This document shows positions 1 through 6,461 of a stretch of DNA of 6,875 nt, one piece after another. Every line of letters starts with the position of its first letter. Within the stretch, counting starts at the first letter, position 1. Position numbers and translations under genes: made by a program. Source of the stretch: Actinomycetota bacterium (lineage in GTDB: Bacteria > Actinomycetota > Thermoleophilia > UBA2241); contig PLTW01000154.1 in assembly GCA_003164655.1 (NCBI GenBank), forward strand, positions 429-7,303. Direction: 5' to 3'. The notes under the pieces are model-generated. The model was not told the origin of the DNA. It saw nothing but the letters and a program-made list of their open reading frames with translations, and ran no database searches.

Positions 1-560
<560 letters not shown>

Positions 561-564
561 GCCG

Positions 565-572
565 TCCTCCCT
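565..572 (-). promoter_or_regulatory. Ribosome binding site of the aldo/keto reductase gene
   Basis: On the minus strand AGGGAGGA lies just before the ATG at 560, with about 5 bases between GGGAGG and the start codon. It is a near-perfect anti-16S match and fixes the start of the aldo/keto reductase. Confidence 0.75.
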
Positions 573-635
573 CGCGCCGATGGTCCGTGTGTCTGATACC
601 CGCCGGACGTCCAGGGAAAGCGCACCGCCGGCCGG

Positions 636-671
636 TGGATCGCCGGGAGTCGAACCGCTGACCTTCCGCCG
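636..671 (-). other. tRNA-like 3' fragment (probable decayed remnant)
   Basis: Read on the minus strand this stretch runs like the 3' third of a tRNA gene: the end of an anticodon arm (GGCGGAAGGTC), a T-arm core GGTTCGACTCC with a standard seven-base loop TTCGACT, then GGCGATCC and CCA-like ACC at the end. It is not a working tRNA. The T-stem AGCGG/CCCGG pairs only at its two inner positions, and no matching 5' half with a GGATCGCC-like acceptor strand was found in the DNA immediately upstream, which is the repressor gene. It starts directly after the repressor stop codon. It could be a relic left by an integrated element that used a tRNA gene as target, or a chance likeness; the conserved GGTTCGA-TCC core favours a relic. 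Confidence 0.35.
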
Positions 672-1400
672 CTAGGACCGCCCGGCCCGCTCCTCGCCGC
701 CCGGGGCCGCGGCGCCGAGGTCGCCGGTGAGATAGCGCTGGACGCCCGGGCCGATGGCCTCCACCAGGTCGTCCTGGGAGGCGGAGGCAAGTGGCTCGCT
801 GCCGGTCACGTAGCGCAGCATGGCGAGACCGATGAGCTGCGACCCCACAAGCGTGGCGCGCAGCTCGCCGTCGGGCAGGGCCAGCTCCCGCGTGACCGGC
901 CCGAAGATCCGCCGGCCGAGATAGTCGCGCACACGCGCCAGCGCTACGTCGTTGGTCATCGCCGAACGCAGGAGCGCAACGAGGCGCCGACGGTTCTGCC
1001 CCTCCTCCCAGCCCTCGAGAAAGGACCGGACCACGGCCGCACCGATGCCGTCGATGCCCGCCGCCGCGGAGCGCCGCACCACTGCGGCGGGCTCCACCGG
1101 AAAGCTGATGGCGTCGCCGAAGAGCTGCGCCTTGCAACCGAAGTAGTGAAGCACAAGCGCGGGGTCGACGCCGGCGGCGGCGGCGATGCCGCGGATGGTG
1201 GCGCGATCGAAACCGTGCGCGGCAAACTCGTCGCACGCAGCCTCCAGGATGGCCCCGCGCGTGTCGCCCTCACCGGGGCGCCGGCCGGTATGCTGGCCGG
1301 CGCTCGCGACATCGCTCGGCCCGTCGAGCGCACCGCGACGCGGCTCGGCGCCGGTTCGGCCGCGCGGGCCGTCCGGGACCCTGCCGGGCGCGGCGCTCAC
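672..1400 (-). CDS. TetR-family transcriptional repressor, likely controlling the adjacent exporter
   Basis: DNA-binding repressor of 242 residues. After a long, Pro/Arg/Gly-rich, probably disordered leader (residues 1-44), the TetR N-terminal domain spans about 47-94. Its helix-turn-helix is TIRGIAAAAGVDPALVLHYF (68-87), with the typical end FGCKAQLF. The C-terminal ligand domain, including GSQLIGLAMLRYV (186-198), EPLASAS and a final QRYLTGDL (221-228), resembles the TetR C-terminal domain type frequent in actinobacteria. The start is a GTG whose last two bases with the next base form the TGA stop of the exporter gene (GTGA), and no other ATG or GTG occurs between it and the conserved domain. 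No clear ribosome binding site is seen, so translation probably depends on the exporter gene. By family habit it would bind a palindrome at the exporter promoter, repress the operon including itself, and release on binding an exported compound. The ligand is unknown. Confidence 0.92.
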   Translation of the reverse strand: MSAAPGRVPDGPRGRTGAEPRRGALDGPSDVASAGQHTGRRPGEGDTRGAILEAACDEFAAHGFDRATIRGIAAAAGVDPALVLHYFGCKAQLFGDAISFPVEPAAVVRRSAAAGIDGIGAAVVRSFLEGWEEGQNRRRLVALLRSAMTNDVALARVRDYLGRRIFGPVTRELALPDGELRATLVGSQLIGLAMLRYVTGSEPLASASQDDLVEAIGPGVQRYLTGDLGAAAPGGEERAGRS

Positions 1401-3103
1401 GCCGTCTCGGCCACGCGCTCGGCACGCGACATCGCCTCGTGCCCCTCGTGCTCACCGATCCGGCGGCCCGTGAACAGAGCCGGGATGAGCGCCAGAAAGG
1501 CGACCAGTGCGGCCGCGTAGTACGACAGCCTGAACGACTTTGCGATGTCGTCACGGAAGATGCCGCCGATCACGGTCTTGAGCCGCGCCTGCTCCTGGGC
1601 CATGGGCGTGCCCGGCGCCGCCGTGGGCGTGCCGGCCAGGGCGTCGTTCGCACTGATGCTCGTGCCCCCACCCTGCCTGGCGGCCTCGGCGGTCTTCAGA
1701 AGAGACGCCTCGATCTGCCGCTGCGCCGCCGCCGGGAGCACGGTCTGCGTCTTGACGAAGCGCTGTGACTGCCGGGCGGCGTCGGTGACGTTCGTCACCA
1801 CCTGGTGGGAGAAGATGGCCACCAGCACGGCGATGCCCAGTGAGAATCCTATCTGGCGCAGGGTGTTGAGGGCGCCCGAGCCCACCCCTGAGACCTCGGG
1901 CGGCAGAGAGCCCATGGCGGCAGAGGAGACAGAGGGGAAGACACAACCCATACCCACGCCCAAGAACATGACACGCCAGCCCACCGACAGCGCCGTGCTG
2001 TGCCCACCGAGCTGAGCGAGCAGGAGCATACCGACGCCGAAGAATGCCGTGCCGACGGCGGCCGGCAGGCGCGGCCCGATACCATCGGTAAGCCGGCCGA
2101 CGATCGGCCCGAGGATGAGCGCCATGAGGGGCATCGGCGTGATGGCGATGGCTGCTTTGAGCTCGCTGTAGCCGAGCACCGAGATGAGGAAGATGGGCAG
2201 CAGGAACAGGGCGCCGCCCATCGTCGCCCCGACCAGCATCATGGTGGTGTTGGCGGCGGTGAACGAGCGGATGCGCAGCAGCCGAAAGTCGAACATCGGC
2301 GAGGGAACGCGCAGCTCCCACCAGGCAAACAAGGGAAATGAGGCGATGCCGATAGCGAACAGCGCCACGGTCTTGGTCGACGTCCAGCCCCAGGTGCTCG
2401 TCTGGATCAGCGCCAGGACAAAACAGAAGAGCCCGACGGCCGAGATCGACACGCCGACAAGGTCGATGCCGGAGCTCGTACGGTGGGCCTGGTCTCTGGG
2501 CACGACCCACCAGCAGAGCGCCAGGGCTCCGGCGCCGATGGGCACGTTGATGAAGAACACCCAGTGCCAACTGGCGTACTCGACGAGAAAGCCGCCGAGC
2601 GTCGGGCCCACTGCCGCCGCAACCCCACCGAGCGCTCCCCAGAGGCCCACCGCCATGCCCTGCTGCCGGCGCGGGAAGACCCTGAAGAGTATGGCCAGCG
2701 AAATGGGGGCCATGGCGGCGCCGCCGACACCCTGGAGCACGCGAAAACCGATCAGCCAGTTGATGTTGGGGGCGAGGCCGCAGGCCAGCGAGGAGATGCT
2801 GAACACGGTCAGGCCGGCGAGGAACACCAGCTTCAGGCCGAACCTGTCGCCGAAGCGCCCCATGGAGAGGAAGAGCACGGCCAGCGCCAGACTGTAGGCG
2901 TTGACGACCCACGAGACGGCGGTGACGGTCGTGTTCAGGTCCTTGATGATCGCCGGAATGGCGATGTTGACGATGGTGACGTCGAGCAGCGTCATGAACA
3001 TGCCGAGAGAGACGGCCGCCAGGATCAGCCACTTGTGGGGATGCCCCTGGTCGAGATCCGGCACGGCAGGGGCCGTCGACGGCGCCACGGTTACCTCATT
3101 CAC
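1397..3103 (-). CDS. DHA2-family (EmrB/QacA type) 14-helix drug:proton antiporter
   Basis: Inner-membrane exporter of 568 residues in the major facilitator superfamily, DHA2 group, which expels drugs or other lipophilic compounds in exchange for protons. Signature motifs stand in order: LDVTIVNIAIP (40-50, first helix), motif A GRFGDRFGLK (82-91), motif B RVLQGVGGAAMAP (121-133), motif C with GPTLGGFL (166-173), and WHWVFFINVPIG (179-190), a strong mark of 14-helix members. Hydrophobic stretches continue to about residue 430. A polar, Ala/Gln/Thr-rich loop (about 432-525) then comes before the last helix (527-545), as in QacA-like pumps where this loop faces outward. The GTG start at 3103 is supported by AAAGGA about 6 bases upstream. 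The stop overlaps the repressor start by 3 bases, indicating a two-gene operon under that repressor. Length is usual for the family (500-600), and no damage is seen. The transported compound cannot be predicted. Confidence 0.96.
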   Translation of the reverse strand: MNEVTVAPSTAPAVPDLDQGHPHKWLILAAVSLGMFMTLLDVTIVNIAIPAIIKDLNTTVTAVSWVVNAYSLALAVLFLSMGRFGDRFGLKLVFLAGLTVFSISSLACGLAPNINWLIGFRVLQGVGGAAMAPISLAILFRVFPRRQQGMAVGLWGALGGVAAAVGPTLGGFLVEYASWHWVFFINVPIGAGALALCWWVVPRDQAHRTSSGIDLVGVSISAVGLFCFVLALIQTSTWGWTSTKTVALFAIGIASFPLFAWWELRVPSPMFDFRLLRIRSFTAANTTMMLVGATMGGALFLLPIFLISVLGYSELKAAIAITPMPLMALILGPIVGRLTDGIGPRLPAAVGTAFFGVGMLLLAQLGGHSTALSVGWRVMFLGVGMGCVFPSVSSAAMGSLPPEVSGVGSGALNTLRQIGFSLGIAVLVAIFSHQVVTNVTDAARQSQRFVKTQTVLPAAAQRQIEASLLKTAEAARQGGGTSISANDALAGTPTAAPGTPMAQEQARLKTVIGGIFRDDIAKSFRLSYYAAALVAFLALIPALFTGRRIGEHEGHEAMSRAERVAETA

Positions 3104-3108
3104 AAACG

Positions 3109-3116
3109 TTCCTTTC
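3109..3116 (-). promoter_or_regulatory. Ribosome binding site of the exporter gene
   Basis: The minus strand reads GAAAGGAA, with AAGGA 6 bases before the GTG at 3103. It supports this GTG over the next in-frame GTG at codon 6. Confidence 0.7.
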
Positions 3117-3124
3117 GGGTGTCG

Positions 3125-3140
3125 GACGCCGCGCGGCGTC
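3125..3140. repeat. Perfect 16-bp palindrome GACGCCGCGCGGCGTC in the exporter leader
   Basis: GACGCCGCGCGGCGTC equals its own reverse complement over all 16 bases. It lies between the candidate promoter/operator and the ribosome binding site of the exporter gene, so it would be in the 5' untranslated RNA. It could form a short hairpin or serve as a second protein-binding site. Palindromes made only of G and C steps also arise easily in DNA this GC-rich, so a function is not shown. Confidence 0.4.
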
Positions 3141-3156
3141 TCGGAGGCCGGTTAAT

Positions 3157-3170
3157 TCAACGGCCGTTGA
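3157..3170. promoter_or_regulatory. Candidate TetR operator, perfect 14-bp palindrome TCAACGGCCGTTGA
   Basis: TCAACGGCCGTTGA is fully self-complementary, stands 53 bases in front of the exporter GTG, and touches the candidate -10 element at 3170-3175. Size, symmetry, AT-richer ends (TCAA/TTGA) and position are what is expected of a binding site for a TetR dimer that blocks RNA polymerase. The regulator gene is in the same operon, which fits self-control. I noticed no second copy in the window. That the TetR protein encoded at 672-1400 binds here is inference. Confidence 0.55.
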
Positions 3171-3198
3171 GTCGACCACATGCGACCTCGCCAGTCAA
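3170..3198 (-). promoter_or_regulatory. Candidate sigma-70-type promoter of the exporter-repressor operon
   Basis: On the minus strand TTGACT (3198-3193, five of six to the -35 consensus) is followed after exactly 17 bases by TCGACT (3175-3170). The latter matches the -10 consensus only at its first, fourth and last bases. Transcription would start within the 14-bp palindrome just downstream, a classic arrangement for repression. The strong -35, right spacing and placement support it; the poor -10 keeps confidence modest. Confidence 0.38.
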
Positions 3199-3238
3199 GC
3201 GATGGGGTCGGCCGATCAGACCCCATTGGCTGGTCGAC
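3171..3238. repeat. Nested inverted repeats upstream of the exporter promoter
   Basis: Outer arms GTCGACCA (3171-3178) and TGGTCGAC (3231-3238) are perfect 8-bp complements. Inside them ATGGGGTC (3202-3209) and GACCCCAT (3219-3226) form a second perfect 8-bp pair around a 9-base loop. The inner repeat lies just upstream of the candidate -35 and the outer left arm overlaps the candidate -10. They may be regulator-binding half-sites or an extruding structure; no known family site is recognised. Confidence 0.4.
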
Positions 3239-3295
3239 ATCCCGTGAGTGCGAGAGCCGAAAGCGCGAACGCCTGTCGGTGGCGGCACTCCACGC

Positions 3296-3336
3296 GTGAC
3301 GAGAGGGGACCGGCCTGGCCGGTCCCCTCTCGTCAC
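3296..3336 (-). terminator. Strong hairpin, likely terminator of the peptidase transcript
   Basis: A perfect 20-bp inverted repeat, arms 3296-3315 and 3317-3336 around a single central base, so the folded loop is the few bases at CCTGG. It lies 41 bases beyond the stop codon of the M28 peptidase gene and before the exporter promoter, where a transcript end is expected. No T-run follows on the minus strand, so it is a hairpin-only terminator of the type often predicted in GC-rich bacteria, or an RNA-stabilising 3' structure. The symmetry means it would fold on either strand. Confidence 0.7.
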
Positions 3337-3377
3337 TGCACCACGTCGGCGAAGCTCCGCAAAAGCGAGCTGCGGCT

Positions 3378-5444
3378 CTACCTGAGCGTCTTGATCTGCG
3401 GGGTGATCGCCCTGAGTGTCGCGTCCATCGCCTTGAGACGGGAGTTGAGGTCGCGCACGTCGAGGTCGCGCATGGCCGTCAGCTGCTTGATCGTGGTGGC
3501 GTCCCACGTGCCGGCCGCGATGGCGTCGTATTGAGGGACGACGTCGAGATAGTGGACCAGATGGCCCTGACCGCCCCAGGTCACCCGGGAGTAGCTGGGA
3601 TCGTGGTGTTTGAGCTCGATCACGTACTTGGAGTGATCGAGGACGAGCCCGACGGCCGTGAGGGCGACGTTGGCAAGCGCCGTCTGGGCGTCGCTTGCGT
3701 CGGGCGTCGCCTTCTGCAGGTCGGCGATCGCGGTGTTGAGGCTCTGAACGTCGGAGAGCACCTGCTGGTGCGGATAGATCGTCTGGTCCCAGACATCGAG
3801 CGCGGTGAACGACTTGTCGATCGTCTTTTCGATGCGCAGCAGGGAACGATTGACGGCCGCATAGTGAGCGGCCGCAATGGCGCCCCTGCGCACCTGGTAG
3901 GCGGCCGCCGCCGTCCGGAAAGCGCCGATATCGTTCTGCAGACGGGTGACCAGCGGCGCGTTGGCGCCGGCGCCGGTCAGGTCTGCGGGCACGACTTGCG
4001 AGGCCAGTTCAGCGGCGCGGGACTCGACGTTGTAGGGCAGCAGCCCACGTTGCGTGGCGTCGGCGAGCCGGAACATCACCTTGGCGATCTTGGCCACGTA
4101 GGGCCAGTCGACCTGCCGCGGGAGCATGTACTGCGTGTGATAGGTGCCGTCGTCGGCGTTGGCCGCCGACGCGCCGAAGGCGATGGTCGGCACACCCGCG
4201 GCCTGGAACGTCCAGCCGTCGGTCCAGGTGCCCTGAGCGGCGCTCACACTGGAACCGAACGGCAACAGGCCGGCGGAGTCGGCGATCACCCGGTCGGCGA
4301 GCGGCGCCAGATCGGCCGAGGTCGACAGCGCGAGCGGGGCCTTGTTGGCGAAGTAGTCGCTGTTCAGGAAGAGACGGATCTTGCCCGCCCAACCGGGATG
4401 GCGGTGAGTGATCGCATACCAGGCGCCGATGCACCAGTCGTAGTAGGCGTTGGTGTAGCCGAACTCCTCGCCGGTGTCGAACATGAAGCGCACGGTGTAG
4501 TTCGGCCGGTAGTTGCTTTGCACCATCGCCTTGGCGATGGCGAGGTTGTTGGCCACGCACGACGTATCGTCGGTGCCGGAGTGGAAGTAGGCGTCGTGAT
4601 GGGCCGCCAGCAGCACGAACGTGCCGTCCTTGACCGTGCCCGGCAGATCGCCGAAGACGTTGTAGCCGGTGCCGCCCCTGGTGGCCATGCGCACCTTCTC
4701 GATCAGCTTCATGGTGGCCACGGGACCGGTGCCGTCGGCGTTCAGCCTGGCCTTGAGCCAGTCGCCGTCCTGCCTGGCGATGTACACGAGGGGGTCATAG
4801 CTGAGCTGCCAGCAGCCGTCGAACGTGCCGAGGGCGTCGGGAGCGAAGGAGTAATACGGGTAGCTGTCCGGGCCGTAGGTCATGATCACGCCGATAGCGC
4901 CGCGCGAGGTCGCTTCGGCGGAGGCGTAGTTGGCCCAGAAGGCATTGAGGTCGGCATCTACCAGGACGAGCTTGCCCTTCACGCTGACGCCGGCGGCCGT
5001 GAGGGTGTCGTAGTCGGCCGCCATGCCGTCGTGGACGTAGACGATGGCGGCCGTCAGGCCGTTCGCCGACGTGGGCGTCACGCCCGCAAAGGTCGAGGCG
5101 ATCAGCGTGCGGCCGCCCACCCGGACGCTCGCCGACTTGAAGCTGAAGACATCGACGGGGACCGCCTCGAGTCGTACGTTGCGCAGCCCGATGTCACGCA
5201 TCTGCTGAGCCAGGTACAGGGCCCTGGCGGTGTCGGCCGAGGTCCCCGCCAGACTGAAGCCGAGTTGCGCATTGGTGCCCGGCATGGCCGAAAGGTGGCG
5301 GTCGACTGCCTGTGGGTAGCCATGTGCGAAGACTTGCCCAAGGGACGTGTCGAACGAGGTCGTGGGCGTCGCCAGCGCGGCCGCGGGCAGCAGCAGCAAG
5401 ACCAGCAGGCCCAGTAGCGTAGCAAAGCAAGCCAGACGTTTCAT
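3378..5444 (-). CDS. Secreted M28-family zinc metallopeptidase with PA insert
   Basis: Exported peptidase of 688 residues, predicted to remove N-terminal amino acids from peptides outside the cytoplasm. A signal peptide is clear: MKR, a Leu-rich core (9-19) and a likely cleavage after ALA (23-25); the only cysteine near it is Cys6, with no lipobox. A PA (protease-associated) domain fits about 120-250. The M28 core follows at about 255-465 with plausible metal ligands in family order: His282 and Asp284 (HHD), Asp292 or Asp293 (GTDDTSC), catalytic Glu326 with ligand Glu327 (GEEFG), Asp363 (NSDYF) and His436 (TYHTQ). Residues 470-688 are Ala-rich and mostly helical, unlike the short C-termini of simple aminopeptidases, and I do not recognise this part. 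The ATG at 5444 is preferred over an upstream start at 5501 because it puts the signal peptide at the N-terminus and has GGGGAGGG just before it. Exact substrate is unknown; a carboxypeptidase-like or dipeptidase specificity is not excluded. Confidence 0.88.
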   Translation of the reverse strand: MKRLACFATLLGLLVLLLLPAAALATPTTSFDTSLGQVFAHGYPQAVDRHLSAMPGTNAQLGFSLAGTSADTARALYLAQQMRDIGLRNVRLEAVPVDVFSFKSASVRVGGRTLIASTFAGVTPTSANGLTAAIVYVHDGMAADYDTLTAAGVSVKGKLVLVDADLNAFWANYASAEATSRGAIGVIMTYGPDSYPYYSFAPDALGTFDGCWQLSYDPLVYIARQDGDWLKARLNADGTGPVATMKLIEKVRMATRGGTGYNVFGDLPGTVKDGTFVLLAAHHDAYFHSGTDDTSCVANNLAIAKAMVQSNYRPNYTVRFMFDTGEEFGYTNAYYDWCIGAWYAITHRHPGWAGKIRLFLNSDYFANKAPLALSTSADLAPLADRVIADSAGLLPFGSSVSAAQGTWTDGWTFQAAGVPTIAFGASAANADDGTYHTQYMLPRQVDWPYVAKIAKVMFRLADATQRGLLPYNVESRAAELASQVVPADLTGAGANAPLVTRLQNDIGAFRTAAAAYQVRRGAIAAAHYAAVNRSLLRIEKTIDKSFTALDVWDQTIYPHQQVLSDVQSLNTAIADLQKATPDASDAQTALANVALTAVGLVLDHSKYVIELKHHDPSYSRVTWGGQGHLVHYLDVVPQYDAIAAGTWDATTIKQLTAMRDLDVRDLNSRLKAMDATLRAITPQIKTLR

Positions 5445-5448
5445 GCGG

Positions 5449-5456
5449 CCCTCCCC
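5449..5456 (-). promoter_or_regulatory. Ribosome binding site of the M28 peptidase gene, decides the start
   Basis: The minus strand reads GGGGAGGG, with GGAGG 5 bases before the ATG at 5444. It shows that translation begins at the signal peptide Met and not at the in-frame ATG 57 bases upstream. Confidence 0.75.
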
Positions 5457-5466
5457 TGAGTCAGGC

Positions 5467-5498
5467 GAGCGGCCGCCGAGCGAAGCATCGGGCCGCTC
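5467..5498 (-). terminator. GC-rich hairpin between porB and the peptidase gene
   Basis: Arms GAGCGGCC and GGCCGCTC (5467-5474 and 5491-5498) are perfect 8-bp complements around 16 bases. Within the loop CCGA and TCGG can extend the stem if a 2-base bulge is allowed. It sits 47 bases after the oxidoreductase stop codon and 23 bases before the peptidase ATG. No T-run follows. It may end the oxidoreductase transcript or be a structured leader of the peptidase mRNA; no convincing promoter was found in this 100-base gap. Confidence 0.4.
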
Positions 5499-5544
5499 CA
5501 AACAGAGGACAGGCTATCACCGATCGGGCTCTGCCGTCGTCAGA

Positions 5545-6459
5545 TCACTCGGTCTTCGCCGGCTCGGTCGCCGGGAACACTCGCGCCAGCGCCTCGAGGC
5601 GCGCCCAGTCGCGCGCCACCTGGGCGCGCAGATCGTCAAGGCTCGGCGCCACGGTGCGAAAGCGCCCCTGGCGGTCGAGGTAGGCGTCGAGCGGCGTGCC
5701 GTCGGGGCGCGCGTTGACGCGGTAGCGCTCGCCGTCGAACACCTCGTAGAGCGCAAACAGGCCGCAGGCCACCGCCAGACGGACGAGCTCGACGCTCTCG
5801 GCGGGCTCCGACTTCCAGCCCGCCGGGCAGGGCGACAGCATGAGCAGAAAGCGGAAGCCCGGCAGGCCCAGAGCGCGCCGGACCTTGGCCAGAAAGTCGT
5901 CGCGGTGGGCGAGCGACAGCGTCGCCGCGTAGGGCACGCGATGCGCGGCCATGATCGCCATGATGTCCTTCTTGGCCTCGACCTTGCCGCGGGGGGTCGT
6001 GCTCGTTCTGGCGCCGCGCGGGGTGGCGCCGCTGCGCTGCCCGCCGGTGTTGCCGTAGATCTCGTTGTCGTAACAGATGTACAGGACATCCTCGTTGCGC
6101 TCGGCCGCGGCGGAGAGCGTCGCCAGGCCTATGTCGTAGGTGCCGCCGTCGCCGGCCCAGCAGATCGTCGGCTCGGCCTCCCCGTTCATCTGTCTCACGC
6201 GGGCGACGCCGGTCGCCACGGCGGCGGCGCTGGCGAAGGTCGTTTCGACGGCCGGTACGCCGTAGGCGCTGGCCGGGAAGGCCCCGGGCGTGACCGCGGC
6301 GCAGCAGGCCGGCACGACCAGCGTCGGCGTCGCCGCGCCGAGCGCCTCGTCGAGCCACTGCAGGCCGAGCGACATCCCGCAGCCGGGGCAGTTCGTGCTG
6401 TCCGGGCGCAGAAGGCGAGGCCGGGGCGCCGCGTCGGGCGCGGGCAGGGAGGTCGCCAC
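5545..6459 (-). CDS. porB: 2-oxoacid (pyruvate):ferredoxin oxidoreductase, beta subunit
   Basis: Thiamine diphosphate-binding beta subunit (304 residues) of a cytosolic 2-oxoacid:ferredoxin oxidoreductase, which with CoA cleaves pyruvate or a related 2-oxoacid to acyl-CoA, CO2 and reduced ferredoxin, or runs in reverse. Visible signatures: CPGCG (Cys24, Cys27), Cys52 (or Cys53) and Cys211 in PCPAGW as likely [4Fe-4S] ligands; the thiamine site GDGGTYDIG (103-111) with DNE (131-133); and YGNTGGQRSGATPRGA (135-150) followed by TPRGK, typical of PorB/VorB proteins. Length fits the separate beta chain of four-subunit enzymes. The GTG at 6459 is chosen because it lies 2 bases after the alpha stop and just before the conserved domain; an ATG-start extension upstream would run inside the alpha gene and yields an Arg-rich non-conserved leader. 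No strong ribosome binding site is seen, so coupling to alpha is likely. Pyruvate versus branched-chain 2-oxoacids as substrate is not settled. Confidence 0.92.
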   Translation of the reverse strand: MATSLPAPDAAPRPRLLRPDSTNCPGCGMSLGLQWLDEALGAATPTLVVPACCAAVTPGAFPASAYGVPAVETTFASAAAVATGVARVRQMNGEAEPTICWAGDGGTYDIGLATLSAAAERNEDVLYICYDNEIYGNTGGQRSGATPRGARTSTTPRGKVEAKKDIMAIMAAHRVPYAATLSLAHRDDFLAKVRRALGLPGFRFLLMLSPCPAGWKSEPAESVELVRLAVACGLFALYEVFDGERYRVNARPDGTPLDAYLDRQGRFRTVAPSLDDLRAQVARDWARLEALARVFPATEPAKTE

Positions 6460-6461
6460 GG

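Noticed and set aside
623..637. Inverted repeat CACCG-n5-CGGTG as terminator of the efflux operon
   Set aside because: The stem is only 5 bp, no T-run follows, and such short repeats are expected by chance in CCGG-rich DNA.
1551..3032. A 493-codon open frame on the minus strand within the exporter gene
   Set aside because: It is a frame-shifted reading of the exporter; the translation is Arg/His/Pro-rich, lacks membrane helices and has no ribosome binding site.
3531..5417. A 628-codon open frame on the plus strand opposite the peptidase gene
   Set aside because: It is antiparallel to a gene with a signal peptide and an intact catalytic site. Its translation is low-complexity Gly/Arg/Val/His with no recognisable domain, as expected from the mirrored codon bias of GC-rich DNA.
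5445..5501. Upstream in-frame start giving the peptidase 19 extra residues
   Set aside because: It would bury the signal peptide behind a charged leader; the strong ribosome binding site and signal sequence both point to the ATG at 5444.
5500..5544. Possible promoter for the peptidase gene (CTGACG ... TGATAG on the minus strand)
   Set aside because: Both hexamers match the consensus poorly and nothing else supports a start there.
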